Below, in pieces: positions 15,456-25,531 of a DNA stretch of 64,000 nt. The position numbers were made by a program, and so were the translations under genes. The notes beneath the pieces are model-generated. The model worked only from the letters and a program-made list of their open reading frames with translations. It was not told where the DNA came from and did no database searches. The stretch lies in contig CAIMDB010000006.1 in assembly GCA_903839675.1 (NCBI GenBank), positions 21,822 to 85,821 of the forward strand, given 5' to 3'. Within the stretch, counting starts at the first letter, position 1. Each line of letters opens with the position of its first letter. This DNA comes from an uncultured Sphingomonadales bacterium (GTDB lineage: Bacteria > Pseudomonadota > Alphaproteobacteria > Sphingomonadales > Sphingomonadaceae).

Positions 15456-16271
15456 TCAGATGGTGGGCGGACCCGATACCGAGAGCGTGATGGCTTCCAA
15501 TCGGTCCAGCGCTTTACGGACCTGCACATAGTTGCGGGCGCGGGCCAGCCAAGGCTTGGCGTCGGCCTGACCGGGCAGAGCCTCCACCTCACGAATGGCG
15601 ACCTCAACCCTGTCCCGGTCCAGCGCACGGCTGGCCCGATCAAAGCGCTGATCTGGTGAAAGGCGATCCTCGCCTTCGTGTTTGATGACGGCCAGATTGC
15701 CCATGTCGTTCCAGATGCGCTTGAACCAGCCTGCATCTGCGGGAGCGGTTATCAGACCCGTGCGCGCGGTGTTGAGCCCTTCTTCGAGTTGTTCGAGCGT
15801 CACAGGCGCGCGGGCGCCTTTGATGATTGCGGCGACAGCATTCGCATCTGTGCCGCCAAATTGCCGCATCAGCGCGCCTTCAAGATAGCCAAGCGAGGCG
15901 CCGCGCTCGATCGCCCTGCGCGCGGCAAAGGCAATCATCATGCGTTCGGCGCGCGAGGCGTCATTGGAGGCGCTATCGGCCTGCTGGTCTATGATCGCGA
16001 GCTTTTCTTCGATCTTCGCCATATGCGCTTCAGGCGAGGCGACGATCTCATCTTCCGGAGCAGCCGGCGCTGGCGGGGTGCTTTCAGGCGGCGCGAGGAC
16101 GGCTTGGGGGGTGGGGGATGTTCCCAGCACAAGGTTGCGGGCGGGTGTCCACTCGGTCAAAAGCCACCCCATTGCGGCAATGCCAATGACAAAGCAGACC
16201 ATCGCGAAGATGACCAGTCCGCGGATGGAACGTGAGCGGGCGGGTTCGGTCGGCGTAATATCCTCGTCCAT
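15456..16271 (-). CDS. Single-pass membrane protein downstream of hemD (mitofilin-like position)
   Basis: 271 aa: a short cytoplasmic tail, one membrane segment (about residues 18-38), a Pro/Ala-rich linker (about 50-75) and a helical periplasmic domain starting with a coiled-coil segment around MAKIEEKLAIIDQQ. In alphaproteobacteria the gene after hemC-hemD often encodes a mitofilin/COG4223-like protein of the same layout; I offer that as a likely relationship from context and architecture, not from a recognised motif. Its ATG adjoins the hemD stop, so it belongs to the same operon. Confidence 0.7.
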   Translation of the reverse strand: MDEDITPTEPARSRSIRGLVIFAMVCFVIGIAAMGWLLTEWTPARNLVLGTSPTPQAVLAPPESTPPAPAAPEDEIVASPEAHMAKIEEKLAIIDQQADSASNDASRAERMMIAFAARRAIERGASLGYLEGALMRQFGGTDANAVAAIIKGARAPVTLEQLEEGLNTARTGLITAPADAGWFKRIWNDMGNLAVIKHEGEDRLSPDQRFDRASRALDRDRVEVAIREVEALPGQADAKPWLARARNYVQVRKALDRLEAITLSVSGPPTI

Positions 16272-16960
16272 CAGAGGGATGTGCCCGTTTCACCGGCGCG
16301 GCACAAGGGGGCAGCGATCTCTAGCATTGCCGGGTCCGACGGAGCCTCCGGCCAATGGACGCTCGCCCAGCCCGGCCCGGCGGCAATGGCGGCCTTCTCA
16401 CTGATGGCGACAAGGTCGATATGTCTGCGCTCTGCAACAAGACCTGCGAAGCGCCGCGCCGCCCGTGGGGAATGGACGAGCGTAACAAGGGACTGCTGCG
16501 TCACTTCTTGAACTCGAATATCAATAGCTAATTCAGCGGTTCCATAGACAATCTTCACATCAAATATGAGGTCTGGATGATTGACGGGCGTGTGCGGCTC
16601 TCCGGCCAGCCATAGCAAATGTTGATACCCCAGGGCGGCAGCGAGATCCGCCAGTGCCGCGGCGCCGTCTGTGCCTGCTGTGACGTCACTTAACCCAGCC
16701 CGCCGTGCCGCTTCTGCCGTCGCCTGACCGACGCAGAAAATGGGCAGGCCTTTTAATAAATTAAGATTGTTATCGATAAATTTCAATGCGTTAGAACTTG
16801 TTATGAAGACTGCATCATAGGGCGTGGTTGGATCCATCGACCACGGCACGGCCCTCACCTCAAACATCGGGATGACCAAAGGCGCCAATCCCTGCGCAAC
16901 CGCGCGCTTTGCCGTCTCATCCGCCCCCGGCTGGGGCCGCAGGACGAGGAGTGGCTTCAT
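16271..16960 (-). CDS. hemD: Uroporphyrinogen-III synthase HemD
   Basis: 229 aa. Closes and flips hydroxymethylbilane to uroporphyrinogen III in heme synthesis. The two-domain bilobed fold is recognisable from LLVLRPQPGADETA at the start, AVFITSSNALKF, IFCVGQATAEAARRAG and AISEKAAIAAGPGW near the end. The family is poorly conserved, so position directly after hemC (ATGA overlap) is strong support. Confidence 0.9.
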   Translation of the reverse strand: MKPLLVLRPQPGADETAKRAVAQGLAPLVIPMFEVRAVPWSMDPTTPYDAVFITSSNALKFIDNNLNLLKGLPIFCVGQATAEAARRAGLSDVTAGTDGAAALADLAAALGYQHLLWLAGEPHTPVNHPDLIFDVKIVYGTAELAIDIRVQEVTQQSLVTLVHSPRAARRFAGLVAERRHIDLVAISEKAAIAAGPGWASVHWPEAPSDPAMLEIAAPLCRAGETGTSL

Positions 16961-17853
16961 CCGAAAATGGCCCGCAGGCGGGGCGCTGCGCGTTCCAGCA
17001 GCGCGTTGGCAAGCGTTGCGGGATCGTCCGATACGCCGTGTTCCCGCATCGACCCGTCTTCGGTGAGGATCTCTCCACGTATGTGGAGCGCGCCCTCAAC
17101 ATGCCGTGCTTGGGCGGCAACGGGTGAGTGGCAGTCCGCACTCAAGGTGGCGAGGAAGGCCCGCTCTGCCATCACGCAGGCAAAGGTCTCGGCGTGATTG
17201 ATCGGATCCAGCAAGGCGCGGACGCGCGCATTGTCACCAAGCGTTTCGATGCCAACAGCCCCTTGAGCAGGGGCGGGCAGCATCTCATCTTCTGAAATGG
17301 CGACACCCACATTCTGTTGTCCCAGTCGGTCCAGCCCTGCTGCCGCCAGCAGGGTGGCATCGGCCTCTCCGGCCTCCAGCTTGGCAAGGCGTGTGGCGAC
17401 ATTGCCGCGGAACAGGACGATGTTCAGGTCGGGGCGCAAACGCCGCAACTGGGCACTGCGCCGGGGGGAACTGGTGCCGACGCGCGCGCCCTGTGGCAGC
17501 GCATTAATGCTGGCCGCGCCGATCAGCCGGTCACGGACATCTGCGCGCGGCAGCATGGCCACGATAGCCAGTTCAGGTGGTCGGAGGGTCTCGACATCCT
17601 TCATGGAGTGGACTGCGAAATCGATGTCGCCTTCAAACAAGGCGCGATCCAGCTCCTTCGTCCACAAGGCCTTGCCGCCGACCTCTGCCAGAGGGCGGTC
17701 CAGAATACGGTCGCCACTGGCCGTCATAGCGACGATCTCGATACGCGACTCGTGCCATCCATGCGCCTTTAACAGGGCATCGCGCACCAAATGGGCTTGG
17801 GCGAGGGCGAGAGGAGAGGCGCGAGTGCCGAGTTTTAAGGGCTGGTCTGTCAT
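16957..17853 (-). CDS. hemC: Porphobilinogen deaminase HemC
   Basis: 298 aa from ATG 17853. Polymerises four porphobilinogens to hydroxymethylbilane. Motifs: LGTRASPLALAQA, AVHSMKDVETLRP, VGTSSPRRSAQL, FRGNVATRLAKL, APAQGAVGIE. The dipyrromethane cofactor Cys is Cys241 in SADCHSPVA. It is the first gene of a hemC-hemD-membrane protein operon and diverges from tsaD with only 44 bases between the two start codons, so the promoters must overlap. Confidence 0.96.
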   Translation of the reverse strand: MTDQPLKLGTRASPLALAQAHLVRDALLKAHGWHESRIEIVAMTASGDRILDRPLAEVGGKALWTKELDRALFEGDIDFAVHSMKDVETLRPPELAIVAMLPRADVRDRLIGAASINALPQGARVGTSSPRRSAQLRRLRPDLNIVLFRGNVATRLAKLEAGEADATLLAAAGLDRLGQQNVGVAISEDEMLPAPAQGAVGIETLGDNARVRALLDPINHAETFACVMAERAFLATLSADCHSPVAAQARHVEGALHIRGEILTEDGSMREHGVSDDPATLANALLERAAPRLRAIFG

Positions 17854-17897
17854 GGCGGCGCTTGTGCTAGCGGCGTGTGGGGCTAGAGGGAAGGCCA

Positions 17898-18932
17898 ATG
17901 GCAATCATCCTTGGCCTTGAATCCAGTTGCGACGAAACCGCAGCGGCGCTCGTTACGAGTGATCGGGTCGTTCTGGCGCACAAATTGGCGACGCAGGAAG
18001 CCGCGCACCGGCCCTTTGGCGGCGTGGTGCCGGAGATTGCCGCGCGCGCCCATGTCGACGTTCTGGCGTCGCTGATCGAACAGACGCTGGATGAGGCAGG
18101 CCTGAAGCTGAACGAGGTTGACGCTATCGCCGCGACCGCAGGGCCGGGCCTGATCGGCGGCGTCATGGTCGGGCTGGTGACAGGCAAGGCCTTGGCCCAC
18201 GCTGCGGGTAAGCCGCTCATCGCCGTCAATCATCTGGAAGGCCATGCGCTGAGCCCGCGTCTCGCGGACCCTGCGCTGGAGTTTCCCTATTTGCTCTTGC
18301 TCGTCTCCGGCGGGCATTGCCAATTGCTGTTGGTGGAAGGTGTCGGCCAATATCGCCGCCTTGCGACAACGATTGATGATGCGGCGGGGGAAGCCTTCGA
18401 CAAGACGGCCAAGCTGTTGAAGCTCGGCTTTCCCGGCGGCCCGGCAGTGGAAGCTGCCGCAAAGCAGGGAAACGCCAAAGCGGTGCCTCTGCCGCGCCCG
18501 CTCGTTGGCACAGCTGAGCCACATTTCTCGTTCGCGGGCTTGAAAAGCGCGGTCTTGCGCGCGCGCGATGCGGGCATCCACAAGCCCGAAGACATTGCCG
18601 CGAGCTTTCAGCAGGCCGTGGTTGATTGCCTCGTCGACCGCACAAAGCGTGCTATTCACCGCGCTGAAGGAGCGACGGCCTTGGTCGTCGCCGGCGGCGT
18701 GGCGGCTAATCAGTCGATCCGGTCTGCGCTTGAGGCACTGGCGGCATCCAATGGCCTCCCCTTCTTTGCACCGCCGCTCTGGCTTTGCACCGACAATGCG
18801 GCGATGATCGGCTGGGCCGGTGCAGAGCGATTTGCACTGGGACTGACTGATCCGCTCGATGTCATTGCGCGGCCGCGCTGGCCGCTTGATCCAGATGCGG
18901 AAACGGTCCGTGGCGCAGGAGTAAAGGCATGA
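17898..18932 (+). CDS. tsaD: tRNA N6-threonylcarbamoyladenosine transferase TsaD
   Basis: 344 aa. Transfers the threonylcarbamoyl group to A37 of ANN-decoding tRNAs, with TsaB/TsaE. Opens with [15 protein letters not shown]; the metal-binding His112 and His116 lie in [14 protein letters not shown]-kinase-like motifs SGGHCQLL and VAGGVAAN follow. ATG 17898 is preferred over an in-frame GTG at 17877 because it gives the standard N-terminus. The gpsA gene overlaps its stop by ATGA, a common pairing in alphaproteobacteria. Confidence 0.96.
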   Translation: MAIILGLESSCDETAAALVTSDRVVLAHKLATQEAAHRPFGGVVPEIAARAHVDVLASLIEQTLDEAGLKLNEVDAIAATAGPGLIGGVMVGLVTGKALAHAAGKPLIAVNHLEGHALSPRLADPALEFPYLLLLVSGGHCQLLLVEGVGQYRRLATTIDDAAGEAFDKTAKLLKLGFPGGPAVEAAAKQGNAKAVPLPRPLVGTAEPHFSFAGLKSAVLRARDAGIHKPEDIAASFQQAVVDCLVDRTKRAIHRAEGATALVVAGGVAANQSIRSALEALAASNGLPFFAPPLWLCTDNAAMIGWAGAERFALGLTDPLDVIARPRWPLDPDAETVRGAGVKA

Positions 18933-19909
18933 AGCTTGGGGTCATTGGTGGCGGCGCTTGGGGCACGGCATTGGCTCAAGTTGCAGCTGCGGGTGGAGAC
19001 AAAGTGGTTCTCTGGGCGCGGGAGGCTGATGTCGTCGCGTCGATCAATGCGTCGCACGAGAATAGCAGCTTCCTGAAAGGCGTTTCCCTCTCGGACCATA
19101 TCGTCGCGACGGGTGATTTGGCGGACTTGGCGCCATGCGACGCGTTGCTGGTCGTCACCCCGGCGCAGCACATGCGTGCAGTGCTGGCGAACACGCAGGT
19201 GGGGACTCGTCCGCTCGTTCTGTGTGCCAAAGGCATCGAGGCCGAGACGCAAATGCTGATGTCTGAAGTCGCGGCGCAATGTTGCCCGGCGTCTGCGATT
19301 GCCGTTCTGTCTGGCCCCACCTTCGCGCACGAAGTCGCGGAGGGCCTGCCCACGGCCATTACGCTTGCCTGTGAGGATGCGGCCATCGGGCAGCAACTCG
19401 CCGCGCGCATCGCAAAGCCGCATTTTCGGCCTTATGTTTCGACCGATGTGATCGGCGCGGAAATCGGCGGCGCAGTGAAGAACGTTCTCGCCATCGCCTG
19501 TGGCGTCGTGGAAGGGGCGGGGCTCGGCCAGAATGCGCGGGCGGCCCTTATTGCACGTGGCTTTGCAGAGATGACCCGTTTTGGCCTCGCACGCGGTGCG
19601 CAGGCGGAGACGTTGGCTGGTCTATCGGGTCTGGGCGATCTCGTCCTCACCTGTTCCTCGACCAGTTCACGCAACTTCTCACTCGGCAAGGGGTTGGGTG
19701 AGGGGCAGAGCGCCGCGTCGCTGCTGGCTGACCGGAAGACTGTGGCCGAAGGGGCCTACACAGCTCCTGTACTTCAGCAGGCCGCCGCTGTGGCCGGTGT
19801 GGAGATGCCAATCGTTGACGCGGTCTGTGCGCTGCTCAACAGTGCCGACATCGGTGAGGTTGTCGCGTCATTGCTCTCCCGCCCCCTCAAGGGCGAAGGC
19901 GCAGCCTAA
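18929..19909 (+). CDS. gpsA: NAD(P)-dependent glycerol-3-phosphate dehydrogenase
   Basis: 326 aa. Reduces dihydroxyacetone phosphate to sn-glycerol-3-phosphate for phospholipid synthesis. Rossmann motif [17 protein letters not shown] at the N-terminus, [17 protein letters not shown], the catalytic Lys in [13 protein letters not shown], and [16 protein letters not shown]. Overlaps tsaD by four bases. Confidence 0.96.
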   Translation: MKLGVIGGGAWGTALAQVAAAGGDKVVLWAREADVVASINASHENSSFLKGVSLSDHIVATGDLADLAPCDALLVVTPAQHMRAVLANTQVGTRPLVLCAKGIEAETQMLMSEVAAQCCPASAIAVLSGPTFAHEVAEGLPTAITLACEDAAIGQQLAARIAKPHFRPYVSTDVIGAEIGGAVKNVLAIACGVVEGAGLGQNARAALIARGFAEMTRFGLARGAQAETLAGLSGLGDLVLTCSSTSSRNFSLGKGLGEGQSAASLLADRKTVAEGAYTAPVLQQAAAVAGVEMPIVDAVCALLNSADIGEVVASLLSRPLKGEGAA

Positions 19910-20077
19910 TCAGAAGTCGACCGCGATCCCCTTCAAGGTCCAGTCACCATAGCGGACGGGATTGAGGCCAAGCGGATCATCGGTTGTCGTCTTCTCCACC
20001 ACCGGCTCCGGCTGAGGCAAAGGCGGGCTTTTGGAGAGATGCGCCGGTGGCTTCACATGTGCGGGGCGGTTTCCCAT
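19910..20077 (-). CDS. Succinate dehydrogenase assembly factor 4 (DUF1674)
   Basis: A 55-aa protein short enough to be missed by size cut-offs. The first half is basic and proline-rich; the C-terminal 25 residues carry the DUF1674/SDHAF4 signature: DDPLGLNPVRYGDWTLKG followed by IAVDF at the very end. In mitochondria SDHAF4 binds the flavinylated SdhA subunit and helps it join SdhB; the bacterial role is expected to be the same. The stop codon lies immediately beside the convergent gpsA stop. The gene diverges from rsmB. Confidence 0.88.
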   Translation of the reverse strand: MGNRPAHVKPPAHLSKSPPLPQPEPVVEKTTTDDPLGLNPVRYGDWTLKGIAVDF

Positions 20078-20232
20078 GGCGGCAGTCCCTTAATCTTAAG
20101 TCGTGACAAGATGTCCAAGCCCCTCTCTTAACATAGCGCGCAGCGACTTGGCAGACCAAATGGGCGGCCGGGGAAAATGGCGCACTTGATCCATTGGGCT
20201 GACAAGGCCGTGCGCCCGCGCTAGGGCGGGGG

Positions 20233-21477
20233 ATGACAGATATCCAAGGCCTTCCCGCACGGCGTGCGGCGCTCCAATTGCTCGACGCTGTTCTGCGTCG
20301 CGGACAACCGCTTGAAAACGCACTGAACGCCGCCACCAAGGGCATCGACAACCCTGCGGATCGCGCGCTGGCACATGCCATCGCGTCAGAAGCTTTGCGC
20401 CGCTTGCCCGATCTGGATGATCTGATTGACGGCGCAACCAAGCAGCGGCTGCCGGATGATTCCAAGGCGCGCATGGTCCTGCGGATCGCGCTTGTGCAGG
20501 CATTGATCCTCGGCACCCCGCAGCATGCGGCTGTGGCGACGGCTCTGCCGCTTGTGGAGGGCGGACCACGCCGGTTGGTGCATGGTGTGTTGGGCACGCT
20601 GTTCCGGCAGGGTGCGCAATTGCGCAAAGTGCCCATGCTCCTTCCCGCCGTTGAGCAACGCTGGGGCGAGGCCTGGGGTCACGCGATGCTGGGCGCAGCC
20701 TCAGAAGTTCTGGCCGAACAACCCGCGATTGATCTCACGCTGCGGACAGCCGGGTCGACAGTCGACTGGGCGGAAAAGCTTGGCGGCGAATCGCTGGCCC
20801 CCGGCCATGTCCGCGTCAGTCGGGATCGGGCGATTACGGATCTTCCCGGATTTGCTGAGGGCGAATGGTGGGTTCAGAATATCGCAGCCTCCATCCCCGC
20901 GCGATTGCTGGGTGCAGGCGACGGCCGGACGGTGCTGGATTTGTGTGCCGCACCGGGCGGCAAAACCATGCAGCTTGCAGCGTCCGGTTGGAATGTGATC
21001 GGTGTGGAGCGGGAGGCGGCCCGTCTGGACCGCCTGCGCGAAAATCTGGCGAGAACAGAGCTTTCTGCTGATCTCGTGGTCGGCGACGTCTTGAAGTGGG
21101 AACCCAAAGAACCGGTCGATGCGATCCTGCTGGATGCGCCATGCAGCGCGACTGGCATCTTTGCGCGCCACCCCGATGTGCTCCATCGCATCCGTCCCAA
21201 GGACATTGCGCAACTGGCTGAAATACAAGCCAAAATGCTGGAGCGCGCGGCAGGCTGGCTGAAGCCCGGTGGCCGCATCGTTTATGCAACCTGTAGTCTG
21301 GAACGACCGGAAGGTGAGGACGTGGCGGCACAGGCAAAGGCATGGGGCCTGTCCGTTGATCCGATTGAAACCGCTGATCTTTTTGGCGGGCTTCAGGCAT
21401 CCCCCGAAGGCTGGCTGCGCGTTCTGCCGGGGCAGGGACGCGACGGGTTTTTCATTGCGCGGTTCAAGAGGGCGTGA
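20233..21477 (+). CDS. rsmB: 16S rRNA m5C methyltransferase RsmB/NOL1 family
   Basis: 414 aa: an N-terminal NusB-like RNA-binding domain (about residues 1-130, starting ARRAALQLLDAVL) and a SAM-dependent C-terminal domain. SAM motif LDLCAAPGGKTMQLA, then LDAPCSATGIFARHPD and TCSLERPEGED, which carries the nucleophilic cysteine. Expected to methylate C967 of 16S rRNA or an equivalent. The stretch before the start contains only a weak purine-rich ribosome site (GGGCGGGGG). Confidence 0.92.
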   Translation: MTDIQGLPARRAALQLLDAVLRRGQPLENALNAATKGIDNPADRALAHAIASEALRRLPDLDDLIDGATKQRLPDDSKARMVLRIALVQALILGTPQHAAVATALPLVEGGPRRLVHGVLGTLFRQGAQLRKVPMLLPAVEQRWGEAWGHAMLGAASEVLAEQPAIDLTLRTAGSTVDWAEKLGGESLAPGHVRVSRDRAITDLPGFAEGEWWVQNIAASIPARLLGAGDGRTVLDLCAAPGGKTMQLAASGWNVIGVEREAARLDRLRENLARTELSADLVVGDVLKWEPKEPVDAILLDAPCSATGIFARHPDVLHRIRPKDIAQLAEIQAKMLERAAGWLKPGGRIVYATCSLERPEGEDVAAQAKAWGLSVDPIETADLFGGLQASPEGWLRVLPGQGRDGFFIARFKRA

Positions 21478-21521
21478 CTCGCCTTGCCCGTGGCGGCGCT
21501 GCCTACTAAGGCCTCGACTTA

Positions 21522-22184
21522 ATGACTCATTCCGTTCTCATCGCACCGTCGATTCTCTCCGCTGACTTTGCCCGTTTGGGCGAGGAAGTTCGCGCCATTG
21601 ATGCCGCAGGGGCAGATTGGATCCATGTGGATGTGATGGACGGCCATTTTGTGCCCAACATCACGATTGGCCCCATGGTGGTAAAGGCGCTGCGCCCCCA
21701 CACGCAAAAGGTGATGGACGTGCATCTCATGATCACGCCTGTTGATCCGATGCTGGATGCCTTTGCCGAGGCTGGGTCTGACTACATCACCGTGCATCAA
21801 GAAGCCGGGCCGCACCTTCACCGGACGGTGCAGCGCATCAAGGCACTGGGCAAGAAGGCCGGCGTTTCGCTCAATCCGGCAACACCCGCCAAGATGCTGG
21901 ATTACATGTATGAGGACATCGACCTTATCCTCGTGATGAGCGTCAACCCCGGCTTTGGCGGGCAGAGCTTTATCGAAAGCCAGCTGCGCAAGATTGAAGC
22001 CATCCGCAAGAATATCGACAAAAAGGGCTTGGATATCCGCCTGCAGGTTGATGGCGGTGTGGATGCCAATACAGCGCCACGTGTCATTGAAGCCGGCGCA
22101 GATGTGCTTGTTGCGGGCACGGCAACCTTCAAAGGTGGCCCTGATGCTTATGCGGCCAATATTGCGAGACTGCGCGGCCAATGA
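21522..22184 (+). CDS. rpe: Ribulose-phosphate 3-epimerase
   Basis: 220 aa TIM-barrel metalloenzyme of the pentose phosphate pathway. Signatures [55 protein letters not shown] and [10 protein letters not shown] carry the metal and phosphate ligands. Overlaps the following heparinase-like gene by ATGA, so the two are co-translated. Confidence 0.96.
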   Translation: MTHSVLIAPSILSADFARLGEEVRAIDAAGADWIHVDVMDGHFVPNITIGPMVVKALRPHTQKVMDVHLMITPVDPMLDAFAEAGSDYITVHQEAGPHLHRTVQRIKALGKKAGVSLNPATPAKMLDYMYEDIDLILVMSVNPGFGGQSFIESQLRKIEAIRKNIDKKGLDIRLQVDGGVDANTAPRVIEAGADVLVAGTATFKGGPDAYAANIARLRGQ

Positions 22185-23911
22185 GCGGCGACACGCCGGA
22201 CACATCCGATACGATTGAATCCGGCAAACGCCTTGTGCGTGCGCGCACGTCATCTGGCTCCTCGCTGGGGGAGCGATTGCTCAACCAGTTTTACCGGCTG
22301 ACCTGGCGCACGCCGATCCATGCTTTCAAACTGCGCGGCCGTTATCCTCTGAAGCTCCTGACTGTTCCCGAGGACCCCGTGCTTGGCGATGCCGAACGCG
22401 GACTGGCCATGCTGGAAGGCACCATCCGGTGGCGGGGGGAAACGCAGGCCATTGAGGGGTGCCGTTTTGACGCCACCAATTGGTCGCGCGGCTTTTCCGA
22501 TTATATGCACAGCTTTGCATGGTTGCGTGATCTGGCGGCGGCCAAGGATCGCGACATTGCCGCCCCCATTGCTGAATATTTGATGCGCGCTTGGCTTTCC
22601 GCCAATGCTGACAATGTCACCGACGCCGCCTGGCGCGGAGACCTGGCCGGAAAGCGCGTTCTCTATTGGGCCGCGCACGCGCCGCTGATCCTCTCAAGCA
22701 CCGATCTTGTTTACCGATCCAGCGTGCTCAACACGCTCGCCCGCACGGCCCGCCATCTGGACCGGGTGGCGGACCGGACGCCAATTGGTGTTCCGCGCGT
22801 CCACGCTTGGGTGGGCGTGATTGCAGCCGGACTGCTGATGCCGGGCGGAGAACCCCGCCGGACTTTTGGCGAGGCGGGGCTGCAAAAGGCGCTTGCGGGC
22901 GCTTTTACCTATGACGGCGGCTCAGTCTGTCGATCCCCCAATGCGCTCGCTGATGGAATCGTCACGCTATCGATGCTCGTGAAAGCCTATGAGGCGCGCC
23001 GCATTCAACCCGATGCCCTGATTGGCGAGGTGCTGGCTAAGGCCGTCCCCGCGCTTCAGGGTGTGATGATGGGGGATGGGGCGCTGTCCAGTTGGCAAGG
23101 CGGGCTGCCGCTCTGCAAGGTCGATATGGATGCGATCCTCCTCGGCAGTGGCGTCCGGGCCCGGCCCATGCGGCAGGCGCGGGATTGGGGTTATCAGAGG
23201 ATCAGTGTCGGCGACACGATCATCGTGATAGATGCCGCACCGCCGCCGGTCAGCCGCTTGGTCGAAACGGGCTGCGCCTCAACGCTGGCTATTGAGATTT
23301 CAGACGCAACCCACCGGCTCGTCGTCAATTGCGGCGGTGCGCGCGCAGGCGGGGCAGGCATGACGCCCGCTCTCGCGCAGGGCCTCCGCACAACGGCGGC
23401 ACATTCAACGCTGACCTTGTCCGATAGCAACTCAACATCGGTTCATGCTGATGGGTCTTTGGGCAAGGGCGTGGAAGAGGTTGAGCTTGATCGGCAGGAG
23501 GCTGAAGTCGGCAGCCGCATTGAGGTGAGCCACGACGGCTATGCCCGGCGCTATGGTTTCGTGCATCGGCGGAGCATGTCTGTGGGGCCCGATGGCCGCG
23601 AAATTCGCGGGGATGATGTGCTCGTCCCAGCTCAAGTCCGTCGTAAGGGGCAGGCGGCGACGTTCGCGGTCCGCTTCCATCTTGGGCCAGATGTGGAAGT
23701 CAGCCCGACCGCTGACGGAAACGGCGCGTTGCTGCGGATTTCGGAAGGCGCATTGTGGCAGTTCCGCAGCCATGGCGGCGCGCTCGTCATTGATGACAGC
23801 CTTTGGGTGGACGGCAATGGCCGCATCCGGGCGACCCAGCAATTGGTGATTTCAGGCGAGGTGCCGGCAGGCGGCGCTTCGGTAAGTTGGGCGTTTCGAC
23901 GCGCCGGATAA
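22181..23911 (+). CDS. Heparinase II/III family protein
   Basis: 576 aa. An alpha-helical N-terminal toroid (about residues 60-330) and a beta-sandwich C-terminal domain of the heparinase II/III-like polysaccharide lyase family; the [23 protein letters not shown] segment and the [13 protein letters not shown] region of the C-terminal domain are characteristic. No obvious signal peptide: the N-terminus is Arg-rich. Family members cleave uronate-containing glycans; this branch is widely conserved among alphaproteobacteria next to rsmB, rpe and purH, where its real substrate is not known. Confidence 0.82.
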   Translation: MSGDTPDTSDTIESGKRLVRARTSSGSSLGERLLNQFYRLTWRTPIHAFKLRGRYPLKLLTVPEDPVLGDAERGLAMLEGTIRWRGETQAIEGCRFDATNWSRGFSDYMHSFAWLRDLAAAKDRDIAAPIAEYLMRAWLSANADNVTDAAWRGDLAGKRVLYWAAHAPLILSSTDLVYRSSVLNTLARTARHLDRVADRTPIGVPRVHAWVGVIAAGLLMPGGEPRRTFGEAGLQKALAGAFTYDGGSVCRSPNALADGIVTLSMLVKAYEARRIQPDALIGEVLAKAVPALQGVMMGDGALSSWQGGLPLCKVDMDAILLGSGVRARPMRQARDWGYQRISVGDTIIVIDAAPPPVSRLVETGCASTLAIEISDATHRLVVNCGGARAGGAGMTPALAQGLRTTAAHSTLTLSDSNSTSVHADGSLGKGVEEVELDRQEAEVGSRIEVSHDGYARRYGFVHRRSMSVGPDGREIRGDDVLVPAQVRRKGQAATFAVRFHLGPDVEVSPTADGNGALLRISEGALWQFRSHGGALVIDDSLWVDGNGRIRATQQLVISGEVPAGGASVSWAFRRAG

Positions 23912-23929
23912 CGACGGAAAAAGAACGAC

Positions 23930-25519
23930 ATGACGACTATGAAGATTAAGCGGGCACTGCTTTCCGTGTCCGACAAGGCCGGGCTTTCGGAACTGGGCGC
24001 TGCCCTTTCACGCCACGGCGTGGAACTGGTGTCGACCGGGGGTACGGCCAAGGCGCTGCGCGATGCGGGCCTTGCTGTGATGGATATTTCCGAGCTCACG
24101 GGCTTCCCCGAAATGATGGATGGCCGCGTGAAGACGCTGCACCCCAAGGTCCATGGCGGCCTGTTGGCGGTGCGCGATAATCCAGACCATGTGGCCTCCA
24201 TGACTGAGCATGAGATTGGCGCCATCGATCTGGTTGTCGTCAACCTCTATCCTTTCGCCCAGACCGTCGCCAAGGGCGCGGATCGTGACGAAATTATCGA
24301 GAATATCGATATCGGCGGCCCGTCGATGGTGCGCTCTGCCGCCAAGAACCACGCCTCGGTCGCGATCGTGACCGACCCTGCCGACTATGCCGAGCTGATC
24401 GCTGCGATGGACGGCAATGAAGGTGCCACCGACTATGATTTCCGGCGGCGTTTGGCGGCCAAGGCTTATTCGGCAACGGCGGCTTATGACGCGATGATCA
24501 GCCAGTGGTTTGCCTTTGCCGACCAGCAGCAGATGTTCCCGGATATGCTCGCCGTGACGGCCAACAAGCAGGAAGAACTGCGCTATGGGGAAAACCCGCA
24601 CCAGAAGGCGGCGCTTTACATCCCCAATGGCCCGCATGGCACCGGCATCGCCCAAGCCGAACAGGTGCAGGGCAAGGAACTGAGCTACAATAACTACAAT
24701 GACGCCGATGCCGCGCTGGAACTGGTCAGCGAATTCCGCAATGGCCCGCCAACCGTCGTGATCGTCAAGCACGCCAACCCCTGCGGTGTGGCGACTGGGG
24801 CGACATTGATCGAAGCTTATCGGAACGCGATGGAATGCGATTCCGTTTCCGCCTTTGGCGGCATCATTGCCTGCAACCGTCCGCTCGACGGCCCGACAGC
24901 AGAAGCAATCTCCGGCATTTTCACTGAAGTCGTGGCAGCTCCCGGTGCGGATGACGCCGCCCGTGCGGTGTTCGCCAAGAAGAAAAACCTCCGCCTGCTG
25001 ATCACCGGTGACCTGCCCGATCCGGCGCGTGGTGGCCTCAACATCAAAAACATTGCAGGCGGATATCTCGTCCAGAGCCGCGACAATGGCACTGTCACGC
25101 GTGAGATGTTGAAAGTCGTCACCAAGCGCCAGCCGAGCGCGCAGGAACTCGATGACTGCCTGTTCGCCTGGACCGTCGCCAAGCACACCAAATCAAACGC
25201 GATTGTCTATGCCAAGGACGGCGTGACGGCAGGTATCGGGGCTGGCCAGATGAACCGCCGCGATTCCGCACGGATCGCTGCGATCAAGGCGAAGGAAGCC
25301 GCCGAAACCTATGGCTGGGCATCACCCAAGACCTTGGGCAGCGCCGTCGCCTCCGACGCGTTCTTCCCCTTTGCCGATGGGTTGCTGGCGGCGGTTGAAG
25401 CCGGGGCAACCTCGGTCATCCAGCCCGGTGGGTCCATGCGCGATGACGAAGTGATTGCAGCTGCTGACGAAGCAGGGCTGGCGATGGTCTTTACAGGGAT
25501 GCGCCACTTCCGGCACTGA
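23930..25519 (+). CDS. purH: Bifunctional AICAR transformylase/IMP cyclohydrolase
   Basis: 529 aa; last two steps of purine synthesis. The IMP cyclohydrolase domain occupies about residues 1-200 ([53 protein letters not shown]) and the transformylase the remainder ([28 protein letters not shown] with the catalytic Lys-His, [34 protein letters not shown]). A second ATG nine bases in is possible as start. Confidence 0.97.
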   Translation: MTTMKIKRALLSVSDKAGLSELGAALSRHGVELVSTGGTAKALRDAGLAVMDISELTGFPEMMDGRVKTLHPKVHGGLLAVRDNPDHVASMTEHEIGAIDLVVVNLYPFAQTVAKGADRDEIIENIDIGGPSMVRSAAKNHASVAIVTDPADYAELIAAMDGNEGATDYDFRRRLAAKAYSATAAYDAMISQWFAFADQQQMFPDMLAVTANKQEELRYGENPHQKAALYIPNGPHGTGIAQAEQVQGKELSYNNYNDADAALELVSEFRNGPPTVVIVKHANPCGVATGATLIEAYRNAMECDSVSAFGGIIACNRPLDGPTAEAISGIFTEVVAAPGADDAARAVFAKKKNLRLLITGDLPDPARGGLNIKNIAGGYLVQSRDNGTVTREMLKVVTKRQPSAQELDDCLFAWTVAKHTKSNAIVYAKDGVTAGIGAGQMNRRDSARIAAIKAKEAAETYGWASPKTLGSAVASDAFFPFADGLLAAVEAGATSVIQPGGSMRDDEVIAAADEAGLAMVFTGMRHFRH

Positions 25520-25531
25520 TCGGAAGCGACA

